The notes beneath the pieces were generated by a model. The model worked only from the letters and a program-made list of their open reading frames with translations. It did not search any database and was not told the DNA's origin. A stretch of DNA of 64,000 nt from Cyclina sinensis (Eukaryota; Mollusca; Bivalvia; Venerida; Veneridae), in the NCBI GenBank assembly GCA_012932295.1, contig JAAONU010000062.1, forward strand, positions 10,001 to 74,000, given 5' to 3'. The position numbers and the translations under genes were made by a program. Numbering within the stretch: position 1 is the first letter of the stretch; each line of letters starts with the position of its first letter. Below, piece by piece: positions 10,431 to 23,600 of the stretch.

Positions 10431-12589
10431 TGACGTGTTATATGTGGACGACATTTAAGTGATGTGGAATATTGGATGAAAAGGTGGCAAGCAAGCTATG
10501 ATATACTGTAAATAAACAAATATTAGAGTGGAAGTTTTTTTGTTCTTTCTTGACTTTTGAGGTATTTTCATGGCTTCGTGTTGATGTTAAAATTTGTACA
10601 CAGGATATTTATTGAACACTGAGATTGAACTGGCAGGTTAGAACATAGGATCTGCATATCATCTTGATGGGCTGAACATTTGATCAGTTTCATGTAATTC
10701 ATTCAAGGGGTGAAAAAGATATGAAGTGGACATGAAACACATGGCTCATATCTTTAGACACCACTGATGACGTTGACCTGGCCAGGTTGGAACATGACAT
10801 TGGACACAGGGCGATCACAATAGCTCACCCTGAGCTTCGGGCATATAATGCTCCGCCTAGCGGTGCTCTTGTTGGCTTATTTTCTACTAAAATGAAATTT
10901 CTGTTTATTTAAAGAAAAATGCTTAGATTTTTTCATATTTTGCATGTGTATGTATCTTGTGAAAATACAGGTTACTTGCTAAATTGGGCAGTACATCTCC
11001 AAATATGTCAGAGTTTTGACCTTTATAGACTAAATTTCTGATAACAACCAAAATGTCTTCACATGTATAGGGTTGTGTTTTGTAGCACGCTGTTCATTAA
11101 ATAAATGTAACAATTATACTGTTTTTGACACTCCACCTGCCTCTTTAATTTTTATCATCTGCTTATGATACATGGCTGGGGCAAATGTGTCCCATGGACA
11201 CATTTCTAGTGAATTGTTGTTTTTGATAGTTTTTTTTAAAATTAGGATAATGCTAACAAGTATCTCTTTCTTGTGTTTGTGGTGAACTTATTATCAGCTA
11301 AAGTTTTACCCCCTCTTTACAGTTTTATTCATATCAGAGTCAGTTTACCTTCCTTAAATGACTGGAAAGAATATGTACTAGACTGCACATCTTACCAGTA
11401 AACTACCAACAGAACTTACAATATTGGTCAGTATGCATAAATCATGGTTGGTATAATAGTACTCTTGTACTTTTCTAGAGCATTATAGTTGGAGTACCAC
11501 AGGGTTTTAGAAAAATAAGTGGAATTGTCAATACTTACTTTGATAAATAAGTGTTGAAAATGATCAAGATCAGTAATGGTCAGTATTGATTAGAGTGTTC
11601 AGTAATTATGTACAAAACATTTTTCCAGTGAGGTTGGACTATAATTTATGGCAAGGCAGGTAAAAAAAGATTTTTATCATATTCAGCTTAATGAGACTAG
11701 CTCCAATTGACCTCTATTGCACAGAGATAAATTCTCTCGGATAAAGGTATTGCATTACATGCATGTATCCATTCCTTGAAAACATAAACCCAGCACTACG
11801 CGACAGGTTTTGCAGTTCTTTCAGTGCTTTGATTTAATGTACATGTGTTTATCAGTTTAACGCCATCTTAGAAATACAGCAGGGTCAGTTCAACATTATC
11901 ACAAGATATCAATTAATACGCCGAATTATCACTACACATACGGTTTCGAGGGTACATTGATTCGCATTTAAATAATATTTTCTACATACTTAAACATAAA
12001 ATTTTATCAAAGAAGACCAACAGATCTAACATAATTTAACAATAAAACTCCACATAATCAACCAGATATAAGAAATTACGTTGAAATCTTCCCTTATTTG
12101 CATAATAATTGGTGCCCACGTTCAACAACGCCAGACAATCGCTGGTACTTCAGTATCGCTGTAAATGTTTATCTTAAGCCGGATACATTATTGAAAGAGA
12201 TGTTCAAAAAGTTTATCTGTCCTCTCACGTTAACTCGGACATTTTCCCATTATAAAGTAATGTTTCTATTTACGTAAATTTCCAATTAATAGATTTCATT
12301 AACAAAATTAACATTCTCTTGGAAACTACAAAGTTTTCAACATCTTTTTATGACACAAACACAAAAAACATATTTTCCTAAAACAAACCCACATACACGG
12401 TACTTTTTTAGTAACCCTCATGTCTCTCTTGGGTCGGAACAGATGTACGTTGTAAAGGTCATCTAGTAATAGTTAATAGTACTTATAATTTATGACTCTT
12501 AATTCGTCCAGAAAATAGACCTTTTGACAACTGCGTCATGCAATCTATTTTTAAGCTAAGTGGTCTAGAGCGTTGGTTTTCAAATTAAG
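10431..12589. other. Intergenic, one dispersed repeat motif
   Basis: No gene is seen. At about 10808-10870 the text GGCGATCACAATAGCTCACC resembles a dispersed repeat that I associate with bivalve genomes (from memory). The rest is unremarkable AT-rich DNA. Confidence 0.35.
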
Positions 12590-12960
12590 GTAGCATCTTA
12601 CTAATGACCTTGGCTGATAGGACAGCATCATATAGCCATTGCTTCTTCTAGGGGTATAAAATGTAATAATAAACATGTAGATGACACATGATTGTTCTTT
12701 CTTCTGATTGCTTTATGTAGTATTAATATTTTGTTTTAGAAAGAAGTACTTACTTTTAAATATTTTATTTAATTTTTCACATAACATCTAAATTTTGTCA
12801 CTCAGATGTATATGAAATTTCAGGTTATGGCCTTAAATAATTTATTCGCCAAAGTTATTCATCTATTTAAAATATCAGGCCAACATCAAATAATCAAAGA
12901 ATTTATTTGACTTATTTATTAATGTTTCTATATATCATGTCAGGTCTTGATGATGAATGA
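12590..12960. repeat. Dispersed module, copy 2 of 3
   Basis: Shares ATGACCTTGGCTGATAGGA-CAGCATCAT and CAGGTTAT...AATTTATTCGCCA with 8266-8620, in the same orientation. Confidence 0.6.
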
Positions 12961-13028
12961 AGTGCAGTTTTTAACAGGTTGTTATTTGAATCAATTATAT
13001 GTAACTAGTGTCTTATTATTTGAACATA

Positions 13029-16000
13029 TCATTGACTACAAAGAGGATATCGGCCCAACTCAGAACAAACTGCTGCAATACATGTAATTTGCTTAACGCT
13101 TAACAGTGACTTGCAATATTTCAAATGTATCCTTTCTATATCCTTAGACCTCGAAAACCCCCATACTGCACAAGAATAATTCAGTGTTGAAGCCACAACT
13201 TCATCAAAATGCTGAAGAGAAATGGAAGGAATTTCATCATATTTGTTAATATTAAATAGTAAAACATTTTGTGCTTTCATAGCTTTTCCAACTGATTATG
13301 AAGTTGAAAGGACGCATTTTAATTAAAAACTACACCCAATAGTTAAAACTATCGACATTCTCTAGTAATTGTAAAACCACTTTTTATCTTCCCTTATTCT
13401 TCCCCTTTTTCTAAATACCATTGTTTTAGTTTTATCTGAATTGACCTCTAAACCCCATTTATTACAATAAAGCTGTAGATTATTAAGATTCAACTGCAGT
13501 TATTCAACTGACTTTTCAAATATTACCATATCGTCAGCAAACAGTAAAATAATCATACAAGTTTCAAAAAAGTTAAAACCAAGATCATTATTATAATTTC
13601 TTAGGATTTGTTCTAGATCTTCCAGAAATAGAGCGAATAAAATAGGTGAATTATTTTGGCCTTGTCTTAAACCAATAGATATATCAAAAAATCTGACAAA
13701 GTAGTACAGTGCCTGACAAAGGAAGAACTGAAGAGTACATATCTCTAAACATCCTAAGCAGTTTACCATCTAGTCAAAGACTGAAAAGTTTATACCATAG
13801 AACGTTTCGATAAATTGAATCAAAAGCGTTTTTAATATTTATAAAACAACAATAAAGAAGTGAGTTTTGAGACAGTATATTCACCACTAAGGAATGTAAA
13901 ACAAAGATCGCGTCTACAGTGCTTACATCTGAGCGAAAACCAAACTTTGTGTCAGATTGTATATTGTTATCATTTGCCAAATTTTCAACCCGTTTTGTCA
14001 ACACTAATAAATAATTTGCCAAAATTGCTAATTAGAGTTATGCCCCTGTTGTTCTTAGGTGACTGTTTGTTTTCCTTTTTATACAAAGGTACAATGTATC
14101 CATAGGACCACACTTTTGGAAAACAATTTTGGAAAATGACCGGAGTCAAAGATAGTATTAAAACAATCCGTAATAAGTCCAATTAATATATCAGATGTCT
14201 CAATAAAAATTCATCTAGTAAATTTTCGGCGGGACATGATCCTTTATTTCGCTTAAGATTCTTTAATTGCTTTCAAATTTTCATTAGATTTTATTGGCAT
14301 ATTCACATTCAAAAGATGGATTATTAATGTTGAAGTCATTTTCATAAATAAAACTTTCAACCTCTTCTATACGAATAGACCTTATCTCATTAAATAAACT
14401 AGAGAAATATTCACGAAATTCTTCAGGTTTTACATACTTTGACCTCTTATTAAGCTTTGATTTAAAATGATTCCAGAATTGTTTTGGCTTATGTTTACGC
14501 AACTCGATTAGTTCATGCGACTTTTTAATCTTAAAAGCTCTTTTCTTTCTGCGCATTAAAAGCTTATATGAACGTTTTCGCTCAAAAAGCAATTGTCTAT
14601 TATCTTTTGATTTGTTACTATTAAATAAATTTAACGCTTTAATATACTGTTTTTTCGCATCTATACAATCGCGATCGAACCACTCTTTATAACTTGAAGT
14701 AGAATGCATAGAACATGACGCACGCGAGTGTTAAAAGTAGGGCGCAGCTTTCTTCCATTAATGAAGAAAAACTCTCAACTAAATTATCAATAGAACTACT
14801 CGATGAATTACTGTTACTGAGTAAAAGTTCATTAAACTCAGGAAGCTTTGAGATGATATCACGTCTAAAATTTCACTTGTGTTCATCTGACCATTTTTAA
14901 AATGTAAACTCTGACGTATCTACATAGTCATTTGTATTTTGATTACATATGGGAGAATTAATAATAATTCAAAGAATAGTGGTGTATGATCACTGTATTC
15001 ATTACACGGTAACAGTTGAAATGAATTAATCCGCTTAAAATCTTTATTATTCAAAACCAAATAATCAATTGTACTACATGTTAGACGGTTAAAAATGTGA
15101 ACGAACCGGTTTCACCAATTCTACCGTTACCTATACGCAATGACGTAGACTTGCAAAAATCAAGCATGCGAAACCCACGAGCATTGCACATATTGTCAGC
15201 TTAGGCCCGTCCGGAAGAAATATCGGGGTATATGAATCAATTTCTAGCTGGTCATTACAAACATCAAAAGAAATAAAATCATTATGGCTACCGACTCGTG
15301 AGTTCCAATCCCCAGCAATCATTACTGTTGCTAGGTTTTCAAAATATGATACATCATCAAATAATAAATAAAATAGGTCATTATATGAATAACACACATC
15401 AGCGAGGGTGATAGAGGATATTGACAATCATGTTATATATACCTTAGGACTGTTTTCGTTTGGTAACGAGTCGAATCAAACTCAGCTAAACGCTTACAGT
15501 CAATATATTCAATAAGCGCCTTCGACGTCATCAGACGCTTGAATTTTCTGCAGGGTGTGCATAAAAACAATAACACCCGGAGGGTTTTTGAAAAAAAAAT
15601 GTTACCCTCTGAGCTGATGCAAAATGTAACATTAGTTTTAAAAGCCCGATCGCCTATGGGAATTTAGTATTGGCAGTTTACGTGAGGTATAATAACATTT
15701 AATTATATTGGTAATAGGAGACTCATCTGACCATAGGTAAATAACACACAAATATCGGCATCCAGTGAAAATTAAGACTGGTCAATGTTTAGCCGTACAA
15801 TAGTGTCATAATTATCTTTTACAACAGAGATACCATAAGTGCAGCTTTCTTTGATGTAAATAACTAAACCGCCGCTATTTCTTTTCGCTCTTCTATGTCT
15901 AAACGTTCTATAAAAATTAAAGCAGAAGTAACCATCAATATTTATATTAGAGTCTTACAGTCAACGATACAGAAAGGATAATGATGTCATTGTTTTTAAT

Positions 16001-16075
16001 TAATTTCACAAAGTCTTGATCGGTAAATTTGTCACTGGTTAACCCATTAAAATTCCAAACAAAGATTTAAACTTC
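13029..16075 (-). pseudogene. Degenerate full-length-type LINE ORF2 (EN-RT)
   Basis: Read on the minus strand, all parts of an APE-type LINE ORF2 appear in order, broken by frameshifts and stops. The endonuclease start is near 16075-15960 (NFNGLTSDKFTDQDFVKLI). Near 15900 is GGLVIYIKES, near 15310 AGDWNSRVG, near 15065 STIDYLVLN and near 14985 SDHTPL, the catalytic endonuclease motifs. The linker at 14709-14284 is basic. Reverse transcriptase follows: GYIVPLYKKE and NRGITLIS near 14100-14020, FGFRSDVSTVDAIF near 13930, GLRQGQNNSPILFALFLEDL near 13670, FADDMVIF near 13530 (catalytic ADD). The thumb region VASTLNYSCAVWGF and LLSVKQ lies near 13150. A small element interrupts the endonuclease at 15387-15701. 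No RNase H is seen. Confidence 0.8.
15387..15701. mobile_element. Small non-coding element inserted in LINE endonuclease
   Basis: This stretch interrupts the LINE endonuclease frame and recurs at 36354-36835. It begins GAATAACACACATCAGCGAG, includes CTTCGACGTCATCAGACGCT and AAAGCCCGATCGCC, and ends in GTGAGGTATAATAACA. ATTATAT occurs directly outside on both sides (15380-15386 and 15702-15708), a candidate 7-bp target-site duplication. The ends lack clear terminal inverted repeats in this copy, so the element class is open. Confidence 0.65.
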
Positions 16076-16289
16076 ACTCTCCGAGAATAATTATTTCTGT
16101 TGGACAGGCTTCCCGTAAACTTAAAGGGTGTCGTATGCGAGCCAAGCTTGCTTTCCCTCGTCACGTGCAGCACGTAGCTGGGGAATCAGCTTTCGCCTCT
16201 TTTCATCAATTTCAGATGGGAACTGTTCTTTAAGAGAAAAAGCGTTTTTAGGCAGTAACCTTGTAATCAATGCAGTAATCATTTCTATT

Positions 16290-16315
16290 CTCTATATGTT
16301 AAAATGTCAGGTCAT

Positions 16316-16379
<64 letters not shown>

Positions 16380-16500
16380 CGCCGTATTTATTCATGTTTC
16401 ACAATATCAGACTAACATCAAAAGATCAATGAATTCTCCAGCCGTATTTATTCATATAAATTAATAATTACGTCACATTTCCCTATTGACACGAAAGATG
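16290..16500. repeat. Dispersed module, copy 3 of 3
   Basis: After the poly(A) tract, TTTTCGCCGTATTTATTCATG...AATATCAGACTAACATCAAA matches the end of the 12590-12960 copy. A second partial repeat of CCGTATTTATTCAT follows at 16441. Confidence 0.5.
16319..16375 (+). repeat. 57-bp uninterrupted A tract
   Basis: Fifty-seven consecutive A residues. It could be a retrotransposed poly(A) tail on the plus strand, an expanded SINE tail or an assembly artefact. Confidence 0.95.
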
Positions 16501-16782
16501 AAAGCATTGGCTATTTTAATTTCAGAAACAAGACAGCAATCGTCATAGTAAAACACAATCATATCGTTCGAAACAACAAATTTTCTAACTGTCTTTAGTA
16601 ATAGTGTTTCTTTCGTAAGGTTTTATTAAGATATTTTCACGTTGTGCGTAAATATTTTACTCTATATGAATCAGTTAATGGCGTTGCAATTATCTTTATC
16701 ATTTCATAACCATCTTTATGTGTCGTTTTATATAAAACTTTTTTTCTCAGCTTTCCTAAGCATAAATGTTTACAGAGAAAAA

Positions 16783-16820
16783 TATGGAAGGGGATATCCG
16801 CCAGGGTATGCATACTGCAG
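16783..16820. repeat. Inverted repeat, left end
   Basis: 22 bases at 16783-16804 match exactly, in inverse orientation, 19330-19351. The similarity continues inward through GTATG and ACTGC with a few mismatches. The core includes the self-palindrome GGATATCC. Confidence 0.7.
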
Positions 16821-19313
16821 TATGACAATTGCATATTGCTTTGTTTAATTCGTTATTATAATCTGCATTTCCCCGTGCCTTTGAGTTTATTCCCTCTGCT
16901 TGTTGCAAATATATTGCAGCTTTTGCAACTCGATGTATGTAAATCATACAATTTTTAATGTAAAAGGAAAATGCATATTCGGTTGTTAATAGATTGTGTA
17001 TAACCTTGAAATGTTGATGCTTGTAAGTGCTTACTACTTTTGACGTGATTCATTGTGACTATATATCGTTTAATACACACATAAGCTTTTAAACATCTAT
17101 TATTTCCTTTCGGTAATTTCGGCGTCGAATGTTTATTTCAGAATACTTTTAAAGTACACGATTCAGCATGGAATTTATGTTTTGCACGCAGTTATGTGTA
17201 ATGCTTATTAATGTATTAAAAACAAATTTTCATATTCACTTTAAAGATATCAGTTAGCACAAAGCAATAGCAAACATGAAACTAACCGAATGCGTCTGTA
17301 ACATGTTATTCATATAACGCTGGGAACCATTATTTTCGGCAGTTTCCGCAGAAAGGTTAATCATGCACGGTGTATTGACAAAAAAATACCAGGCAAACTA
17401 GCGCAATCCAAGATGGACAATACAACAGGACACAAAGATAAATTGCTTTTTCAGAAGTTTATTTCGTTAAGAAATTTGCACTTTCTTCCCGACATAAGTA
17501 CTCCAGGCACCTACATTTTCACTGACCAACAATTATTTCAGTCGTCAACACGTTCGGTAGTAAACTCGTAACAATAATTTTCTCTTTTAGTATTCTATAA
17601 AACTAAAAGTAGCAAGGGCATAAGCTGACCAATGCAAATAATCTGTCAGCTACATTAATTATAAATTTGGCTTTCTGTATTTATTTCATCAATAAAAAGT
17701 AACAAGGTAAGAGCTCAAACTCCAGACCCTTGGAATACTGTTCCGCTGATCTACTGTTTGAGCTACCCAGACTCATACAGATTATCTTCCCTCTTAAGGA
17801 ACAGATCTGAACAGTTCTACACACTTAAGCATTTTTGATAATATCACTCATTTTAATGTTCACTAAAAACAAAGCTTAATCATAAAACATACAAAATGGC
17901 ATTTAAATCATTTTCATGACATTTTTTTCAATTAGCGGAAAAATACTAGAAAATGAAAAAGACTCTTGTTTTTATAAATCATCTCAGAGTTAAGTCATTC
18001 AACCACTTTCGATTGACATTTTGACTAAATACTCAAATGGTGTCTTTAACTTATAGACATATTTATCTTTTATATTTTAAAAGACCCTGCTACAGTGTAG
18101 TGGTTTAGGCTACTTCCAACAACCTTGTTGTTACCAACAGTGTTGGGGCTTCATGCTAGCGGTTGGGGTTTAATTCCCGTGAGAACCCTTAGGTTTATTT
18201 TTTCTACTTATGTACTTCAGCAATATTCTCAGTCTTATAGAGGCTATGCATAATTTATAATTTCTTTATATTTTTCCTGCATTCCGTTAAGAAAGGGTGA
18301 TTTGTCCAGAAAAATGGAAAAGTTTTCTCAAACCTAATCGGTCCACAGACCACATTATTTTAATATAATGCCATTATACATGTATATAGTATTTTCATAC
18401 ATCTTTGAAAATGATGTGAGATGTTGCCTGTGTCTGTGAATCTGTCAAGGAAGCTATAATATAAACAAATAACTAGATTTTTACCTCTAGTCTTCATTAT
18501 TTTACCCATTTTTCCGAGAATTTCAATTGACATATGAAATTATAAATGACCTCCGGTCAAAACTTGTACTTATTGTGTAGATGGGAGAAGTTTACCACTG
18601 AAAAAGGAATATTTACTTATTCACTTACTTCGCCATTAATTAGCATTTTATCCAAAATATACTGGCAAGTAATTACTATTTCACCGTAAAACCACGGAAA
18701 ACACCGAAGGTCAAATTTGTTCTTCCACGGTTATCTCCCGTGTATAATAATTTGCGCTAGAATCTTAAATTCTTTACTGGTTCCCTACGAAGTTAACATT
18801 AACATTGTGCTTTTAACAACCGATTAACGATTATACTAAGTTTATGCATCATGTTTAAATACCTCTATTCCTGAAGTATAAACATATTTCTCTACCGTTC
18901 ATGATGTTAATGATTACCTTCTGGAATATTCAATTAACAACAGCCATGTGGCAGCAAACAATAATCATATTGAATAAAAAAGCCGATACATTCAAATTAA
19001 GAAACATAAAAGATTTAAGTAGTAGTTAACTACTTGTCACATTCAATAGCAACAAAGTCAAATGAACTTACAAATACATAACTTTCAGTCTATAATTTTA
19101 CAGATGAACATTTCAAGATCACAACGGTACAAAAAATGTTAAACCACGGACTCTAAATGTGCAAATAAGAGTTAGTTGAATATGGGAATGAATTGTAACA
19201 ATAGCAATAGGAAACACGAAAAACAAAATACTTATAAATAGAATATATGCAACTTTCATGAAGTTGTCAATAAGTAGGAGGCATATGAAAGTAAATTACA
19301 TAAAATTGTAATT
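16821..19313. other. Segment between inverted repeats, SINE-like remnant
   Basis: No gene is supported. On the minus strand, 17785-17705 looks like a decayed tRNA head (GGGTAGCTCAAACAGTAGAT ... GAGTTTGAGCTC). A second tRNA-like patch at 18095-18190 is weaker. The rest is AT-rich. Confidence 0.35.
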
Positions 19314-19314
19314 T

Positions 19315-19351
19315 AGCAGTAGACATACACTGGCGGATATCCCCTTCCATA
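19315..19351. repeat. Inverted repeat, right end
   Basis: Inverse partner of 16783-16820, about 2.5 kb away. Together the pair could be the ends of an inactive DNA transposon or two copies of a short dispersed repeat in opposite orientation. Confidence 0.7.
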
Positions 19352-19439
19352 GAAAAACAGACCAATTTTTTTTTGTTAAGTCAATTTGCATGCAAAGTAG
19401 AAAAAGATCTGTTTATTTGGGTAATATAAACAAGGTAAT

Positions 19440-19570
19440 ATCAAGAAACGGGGAGGTAGGGTCCACTTTTCGACTGTGCCTCGAAGGCTTATTTGATCTC
19501 GATTTGGAAGGTCCCAGGTTCGAATCCCAGACGGAGCATCGAGTGTGTCCTTTGGGAAAGACTCATGCCT
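19440..19570 (+). mobile_element. tRNA-derived SINE remnant
   Basis: A B-box match GGTTCGAATCC lies at 19517-19527, preceded by a tRNA-arm-like stretch. The A box is eroded. No full SINE body is identified. Confidence 0.4.
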
Positions 19571-20686
19571 CGGACTTATATGCTATAACTTTTGTCCCAG
19601 TTATTAAGGTTACTGGTTCTTCTATCAAGCATTTGGTTTCCTTATAAATGTTATCTCTCGAGACAGATGTAACCTAATTGGAATAACTTGTATTGCAGTC
19701 GAGCTATAATCAGTTAGTATATAAAAATGTTTACTGTTCATGCCAAGTGCCATGTTTCAAATAGGATACTGTACGTTCTTAGAAACGATACCAATATCTA
19801 GCATTCACACTCATTAAACTGATTTTTTCATATCATTAATTAATTGGTCAACTGATAATTAAAAGAAATACAAGCTCATGGCAGTTGGATTTATAGAGCA
19901 AATCGTGCTATTGTTCTACATAAATTGTGATAACGCATCATCCCACCCCAATAAAGCAGTCAGTTTCTGGCGTTGTGCTGAAATATATCACACTCATTAG
20001 ATCTTCCATAAGTGGAAACCGTATGTCTAATATGAATAACCAATTCACGTTTTCCCTTAACATCACACGAGTAAGTATTCAACTTACAGCAAGCAGTCAT
20101 AATAATGTGTATGACAATCAGTTATGCTATAACTCTTTGCTACTTTTTTTTATTCGAATGCATGTTATGAGTCACGAATGCTTTCCCTCCACTTTTTTTC
20201 TTCACATTAAATTGATATATATGACTTGAGGCCTTGTACCAGGTGAATTATGAAACTGTCGTGCAATGGGGATGGGGCGTGGGGGATGATTTGATGACGT
20301 CAGATCCCTGTTAAAACAAAATACACAGTCTTCATTTGAATTGTAATGAGGACCGTTACTTTAAAACTTCAAAAAAAACTTTAAAGTCTCTATTATTTGG
20401 TGTTAGGTTTGACAAGGATTTCACTAAGGCTTAACAAAAAAAGACAGAAATTAATGGCATGAAACGCCCTATGTGAAAAATGCAGTGTGGATTGTTGTCT
20501 GATAGCAGGTCTGGTTGCAAACAAAACTTCACCTTTGCAGTTTCTATACCTGCAAAATTCAGATAAACACCGCATATCATTTTTAACATTTCGTATAAGT
20601 CACCGTCTTTGAAGAAATTCCATATAGCCGGTAGTAAATCTTTATAAAATTACCAAAACCAACAAGAATCTTTGTCTTCTTTACAG
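19571..20686. other. Upstream region of the receptor-like gene
   Basis: Non-coding sequence. The acceptor TCTTCTTTACAG at 20675-20686 directly precedes the start codon, so a 5' UTR exon must lie upstream, but I could not place it. A CRE-like TGACGTCA occurs at about 20294. Confidence 0.4.
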
Positions 20687-23600
20687 ATGAGAATTCTCTC
20701 CTTGACCTTTGTAAGCATTCTGTGTATCGCTGGAAACGTAGCCGATAACGGCTCTCTGAATTCATCACGGCTCCTTGACTTGCTGTATAGTCTTTGCCCT
20801 GGTGCTGACGTATGTGCTGAAAATCGGACATCGCCCATGCCTTCAAGATCATTTTCCCCTGGCTTCGGCCCTTGCTGCACAGGTTTGTTTAATCAATTAG
20901 AAATTATATCAGTAGGAATACAGTCGATAACAACAACTACACAATACTTAAACGGTACAGTTATTGGAGTTATTTTAACTGTTTTACTATACTTGATAAC
21001 ACCTATTACAAACTTTTTTTTAATACAGTAAATACATAGTTAATCATAATTTGCATAATTGACAACAACAACTTCTACTTACTTCCGAAAATAAATGACC
21101 GCTGCTTGTCTGTATATTACACAGGTGATTTTAAGGTGCGTGTTTAAAAAAAGTATTAAAAAAGAACAAAATGTGCAATCCTTTTACGGTGGTTTAGCAT
21201 CTGTGACTCAAAACAAAAAGGCTGTTCAAATATTACGAAGACATTATTGATATTTAACCTTTCAACAGAACAAATTGGATAAAATACCCTAGGAATACTT
21301 TTCATCATATAGTAATCATTCAACGTTGCGTTTTATACTTACAACTGTCTCAAAAGCCTGTTGCCATGGTAATGGTCATTAAGAAATTTGACACAAAATA
21401 AGCATTTTTATAAAGGCCTTCAAAGTTTAACTTCAACTTTGGAAAAGACGACAACTATGTCGTTTTTTCTTGCTGATTTTCAATTCAGTTTATTTCAATA
21501 GTAAAACAAATGTCCGAATGACCTTTTTGGCGTGTCATGTATTGTAGTCAGGGGCGTAGCTACGACTAAATTCCAAGTACTCACACAAGTGGGAATTTGG
21601 AAAATTGTTTCTTACACGGCCTGTGCCCTCTCCCCATTAGGCTTCAAGTTTAACATCATTCTTAGGCCATTTAAAATACTTCCTTGAGTATGGGAGTTTG
21701 CCTAGCTACGCGCCTGTTAATATGTGATATTACCCTCATTAACTGATACATTCCTCTCGGAGGCTACCGCATACAAATTGTTTCACTTAAAACTTAAGTG
21801 AAATGACAATTCATGACAGAACACAAAGGAAAACAGCACAAAAGCAGGACAGACAGAAAAACAGACATTTGGACTAAAATACCGCCTTATTACGCTTTAG
21901 TTTGATGAACCATGTGCCAAGTTATTAAAGAATAACATACTGATCAAGTTAATGACAGAAGAACCAGAAGCAAAGAGCTTCATGTATTTTATTGTATTTG
22001 GCGGTGCAGACGACAGACAGAAGTATTGACAGTTTGCGACATATTACATTGATCTGGTGAAAATCTGCGCCATATTTTTCTTTAAAACCTGTATTGTACA
22101 AATGAGATGTAACCAGACAAAAATACAAGGGTTAGTTTTTTTATGTCAGCTAGTGGTACAGCCGACAGACCGATATCTTGTGACACATTGCGTCAATATG
22201 GTGAACATTTTTTTCGAAGTTATTTTAGAATCCAGGGAGTTACAGAGCAGGTAATCCTCTATATAAGGCGAATTACATGAACAAACAGGTGGACAAATTA
22301 ATGAATAGACTGTTTGTGACACACGGCTACACTGTGAGAAATACTTATTTTAATATTGTCATCTACAGTAAGGTACAAGGAGGAGAGGAAAATACATGTA
22401 GGAAGTTTTCCCTCTATTTAACAGTACAAATACACCGCCAGAAAAGTCTCTTTCACTCTAACCCTTTGTGCTCATGCAGAAAAAAATTACATTTATTTTT
22501 TTTGTGAAACTGTTTTTTGTATGTTTTATCTTACAAACCATCTGTCTCTAACTTCAGAATGTTCGTGTAGTGAAGACTGTATGGACAAAAATATATGTTG
22601 CTTTCCGGATAAACAACTAGCTTCAGAGAAGACAAGATCATCATGCCTTTATCCGACAACAGTTCAACCTCTTCCTGACCAACGACATATATACCAGTCA
22701 TACTACATGATAACCTCGGTCCACAAAACTATGTCCAGTGGAGAACCAATTGATGTAGTCTGTGGAGATGAAAAAGTAGCTCCCTGGGGTAGTCTTTTCC
22801 CTGTGTATTCAGCGAAACGTAAACAAATATACAAGAATCGCGTATGCGCAGAAGCCGATAGCGTCGATGACGGAAAGCATTGGGATGCCATTATTACGTG
22901 CGATAGGATAGACCAGCGATTCCCTGTAGATGTCAGCTTTAACATACTAGGACTTGAGTCTGATTTTATGCAAGAAAACTGCCGAGTAAATTTCATGTTT
23001 CTAGGAAATAAAGGAGAAATCAAGCCACAAATATGTTTTGTGGATCTGATAGACACTTGTAGTACTATAGACTTTGAAATTCCAGACGGGATTGACGCTT
23101 CAAGGACAGAAGTTATTACAGCCTGCAAGAGTGGGCTTATCTCCCCCTACTATGAGTATGCTTCATATGCAAACGTATTTTGTCAAATGTGTAACGCTTT
23201 TCGAGTTCGAGTAGATTCGGTCTGCTTCTTGCCTTATGCACCGTCATTTCGTAGTTTTGCTGCTGGCTTCACTGCTCTTCTAGATTTTAGCTTCATTGTG
23301 GAAGATCGAGCGAAATATGATGTGGAAAAAACACTTTACCCAATAGCCTGTCGCCTCAAAGGAATGAATAGTCTCCAGGTAGTTATTTCTCTGTAATTAT
23401 CTTATTGGCTTTTGTTTTTGGCGAAAAAATAGGGCTGTTGCAGACAGCTAAACGTTTGCCTTTTGGTTAAGCGAGCTCGTCATGTGCATATTCTTAATGA
23501 CTACGTGTTCCGCTGAGCTATGTATGCTTCTTGTATAAGTAAAGGTATTTAATGACCTGCCAATACCTTAATTTGCCAATCAGATTGCTATATTGAGATT

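Noticed and set aside
22703..23128. 141-codon minus-strand frame
   Set aside because: Antisense shadow of the well-supported exon 2 of the receptor-like gene.
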